Shown: positions 4,412-5,355 of the stretch, piece by piece
Position numbering within the stretch: the first letter of the stretch is position 1
Layout: each line of letters begins with the position of its first letter
Source: Candidatus Bathyarchaeota archaeon
GTDB taxonomy: Archaea; Thermoproteota; Bathyarchaeia; Bathyarchaeales; UBA233
NCBI GenBank assembly: GCA_023488835.1
Contig: JAMDCS010000078.1
Coordinates: 1-5,355, forward strand
Length of the DNA: 5,355 nt
Reading direction: 5' to 3'
Notes under the pieces: generated by a model
The model's database searches: none
What the model saw: the letters and a program-made list of their open reading frames with translations, nothing else
What the model was told of the DNA's origin: nothing
Program-made: the position numbers and the translations under genes

Positions 4412-4666
4412 CTAGGCGCCAGGTTTCTTTATGATTGCATAGGTACCAACGACTAAGCCCAGTAAGCCGATACCGATAGTGCCGTAAGTCAATGTTGAGT
4501 CTGCATCTTTGCCGTCTGCTCCGTCTTCGCCTGCAGCGCCTGTTTGTGTAGCTATTAACTCTGCATCAGTATCGCTGGCGTTGACAGTGTTAACGGTAGC
4601 TATCGATGCAACTAGGGCTATACATAGGATTGCTATTATTGCAAACGTTGCAAATTTATTTTTCAT
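4412..4666 (-). CDS. Secreted or membrane miniprotein with a short Gly-X-Y run
   Basis: The protein has 84 residues and its function is unknown. Residues 1-30 are a signal peptide or N-terminal membrane helix (MKNKFATF, hydrophobic core, likely cleavage after VNA-S). Residues 31-57 form a small acidic outer segment with four collagen-like triplets, GAA-GED-GAD-GKD (43-54). The Asp spacing there could also bind a metal ion. Residues 61-79 are a Gly-rich membrane helix (YGTIGIGLLGLVVGTYAII) with KK just after it on the cytoplasmic side. The start is an ATG with GAAGGC (minus strand, 4673-4678) six bases ahead. Its N-terminus resembles that of the Ig-repeat protein (both begin MKNK), but the two are not otherwise alike. 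It could be a small envelope subunit; nothing specific is recognised. Confidence 0.75.
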   Translation of the reverse strand: MKNKFATFAIIAILCIALVASIATVNTVNASDTDAELIATQTGAAGEDGADGKDADSTLTYGTIGIGLLGLVVGTYAIIKKPGA

Positions 4667-4713
4667 TTTTTCGCCTTCAGATTTGATCCTAATTTATCTG
4701 CACCTTGAAAACG

Positions 4714-4721
4714 CTTTAAAG
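4714..4721 (-). promoter_or_regulatory. TATA box for the miniprotein gene
   Basis: CTTTAAAG, read on the minus strand, predicts a transcript start near 4692 and a leader of about 26 bases that contains the GAAGGC ribosome-site-like sequence. The T-rich plus-strand bases just above it are the A-rich BRE region on the minus strand. Confidence 0.45.
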
Positions 4722-4842
4722 GATTTTTCAGAATTCAAGCTTAATTACGCCCAAATTGGCTCCAAATAACCACATAAATGACTCAAAACATGCAAAAAAC
4801 CTTAATTTTATCTTTTGAACTTTATGGTCGCTCTAGTAAGAG

Positions 4843-4850
4843 TTATATCA
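4843..4850 (+). promoter_or_regulatory. TATA-like box for the zinc-knuckle protein
   Basis: TTATATCA predicts a start near 4872, giving a leader of about 13 bases that carries AAGGGA (4873-4878), six bases before TTG 4885. The rest of 4770-4884 shows no gene or clear structure. Confidence 0.35.
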
Positions 4851-4884
4851 CAAAAGCCAAGCTAACATCATTAAGGGAACACTC

Positions 4885-5016
4885 TTGGATACACCTCGAC
4901 TTTGCCCAGAATGCTACATTGCAATGGAACCGAAATGCGACAAAGAAGGCCGATTAATTTATCACCAATGTCCCAAATGTGGCATGCTTATCCTCTTCAC
5001 ACACTCCGGCCACTAA
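4885..5016 (+). CDS. 43-residue zinc-knuckle (zinc-ribbon-like) protein, TTG start
   Basis: A small frame reads MDTPRLCPEC, then C18, then HQCPKCG, ending with TAA at 5014-5016. CPEC (7-10) and CPKC (29-32), 18 residues apart, are the paired knuckles of a zinc ribbon or rubredoxin-like site. The Gly after the second knuckle is typical. Cys18 and the terminal His residues are extra possible ligands. No ATG is available upstream: the frame is closed by TAA at 4837-4839, and the only internal ATGs would remove the first knuckle. TTG with AAGGGA six bases ahead is therefore the best start. Stand-alone archaeal zinc ribbons of this size are common and mostly uncharacterised; the role may be nucleic-acid or protein binding. 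The next gene, Lrp/AsnC, lies 126 bases downstream with its own TATA box. Confidence 0.6.
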   Translation: MDTPRLCPECYIAMEPKCDKEGRLIYHQCPKCGMLILFTHSGH

Positions 5017-5107
5017 GAATGCTGCCTTAAACGTGTTAATGATTTATTGTTAACCGAAGTTGAATATTTAATTAAAAATCTAACGATACAGGCGAATTTT
5101 ACAATAG

Positions 5108-5115
5108 TTATTTAA
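5108..5115 (+). promoter_or_regulatory. TATA box for the Lrp/AsnC regulator
   Basis: TTATTTAA has its centre about 31 bases before ATG 5143, predicting a leader of roughly six bases, that is a nearly leaderless mRNA. The AT-rich upstream DNA contains the palindrome TTTAATTAAA (5067-5076). Lrp-family genes are often autoregulated, but no operator can be assigned with confidence. Confidence 0.5.
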
Positions 5116-5142
5116 CCCTGTGACACTAAAAGGCTTAACAAT

Positions 5143-5355
5143 ATGGCCATCCCAGTCGATATTGATAAAATAGACGACCAAATAATACGCTTGCTTCTAA
5201 AAGATGCACGATTAAACCTAAAAGAAATCGCAAAACAAAGCCATATATCATCCGTATCAGTCCTAAATCGAATAAACCGACTAAAAAAACTCGGCGTAAT
5301 AACCGGCGCCACACTTTTCGCCTCCCTAGACCTCTATAAATTCGAAATAATCGCC
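5143..5355 (+). CDS. Lrp/AsnC family transcriptional regulator, N-terminal part (runs off the window)
   Basis: The first 71 residues are present with no stop. Residues 6-21 (DIDKIDDQIIRLLLKDAR) are the family's usual first helix. LKEIAKQSHIS (26-36) and SVLNRINRLKKLGVI (39-53) form the winged helix-turn-helix, followed by TGATLFASLDL, where the wing leads into the linker. The ligand-sensing RAM domain would begin just past the window edge. Members bind DNA as dimers or octamers and often respond to amino acids; the effector cannot be told. The start is chosen because the TATA box lies one promoter length upstream, and the helix-turn-helix begins at the expected distance from Met1. Confidence 0.9.
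   Translation, partial: MAIPVDIDKIDDQIIRLLLKDARLNLKEIAKQSHISSVSVLNRINRLKKLGVITGATLFASLDLYKFEIIA

Noticed and set aside
5067..5076. Palindrome TTTAATTAAA as an Lrp operator.
   Set aside because: Short AT-only palindromes are expected by chance here, and no second copy was found.
1..5355. CRISPR arrays, insertion sequences, integrase or attachment sites.
   Set aside because: No regularly spaced repeats, transposase-like frames or terminal inverted repeats with target duplications were seen.

Overview
The window reads as archaeal chromosome, most likely from a TACK-group lineage such as Bathyarchaeia; the exact lineage is an inference. The grounds are an ESCRT-III/CdvB (Snf7) family gene, TATA boxes placed about 25 bases ahead of the inferred transcript starts, several genes whose start codon falls almost at that transcript start (leaderless), an Lrp/AsnC regulator, and secreted proteins with Pro/Thr-rich stalks and a C-terminal membrane anchor. 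Base composition is AT-rich except for one gene-free block.

Layout. At 1-204 is the end of a small 4Fe-4S ferredoxin-like gene with no clear start. A minus-strand gene (239-1192) converges on it. It encodes a secreted, membrane-anchored protein with two tandem Ig-like repeats and 17 N-glycosylation sequons. Divergent from it (1425-2210) is a second surface protein of the same plan: signal peptide, ectodomain resembling the sulfite-oxidase-type molybdopterin-binding fold, Pro/Thr stalk and membrane anchor. Next, on the plus strand (2364-2918), is a cytoplasmic coiled-coil protein with a compact C-terminal domain of unknown function.

Positions 2919-3669 hold no convincing protein gene. The middle of this stretch (about 3005-3400) is richer in GC than its surroundings and has strong strand asymmetry, short repeats, several possible stems and TATA-like boxes in front. 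It is the best candidate here for an undescribed structured RNA. It is followed by two TATA boxes and the ESCRT-III-like gene (3670-4317), which ends in a hairpin/T-tract terminator. A minus-strand gene (4412-4666) encodes an 84-residue secreted or membrane miniprotein with a short Gly-X-Y run. A 43-residue zinc-knuckle protein with a TTG start (4885-5016) and the first 71 codons of an Lrp/AsnC regulator (from 5143) close the window.

The genes appear to be separate transcription units: nearly every one has its own TATA box, and several have their own 3' hairpin or T-tract. No multi-gene pathway is evident. The two links the sequence suggests are the divergent pair of stalked surface proteins sharing one intergenic region, and the possible RNA gene directly upstream of the division/membrane-remodelling gene.
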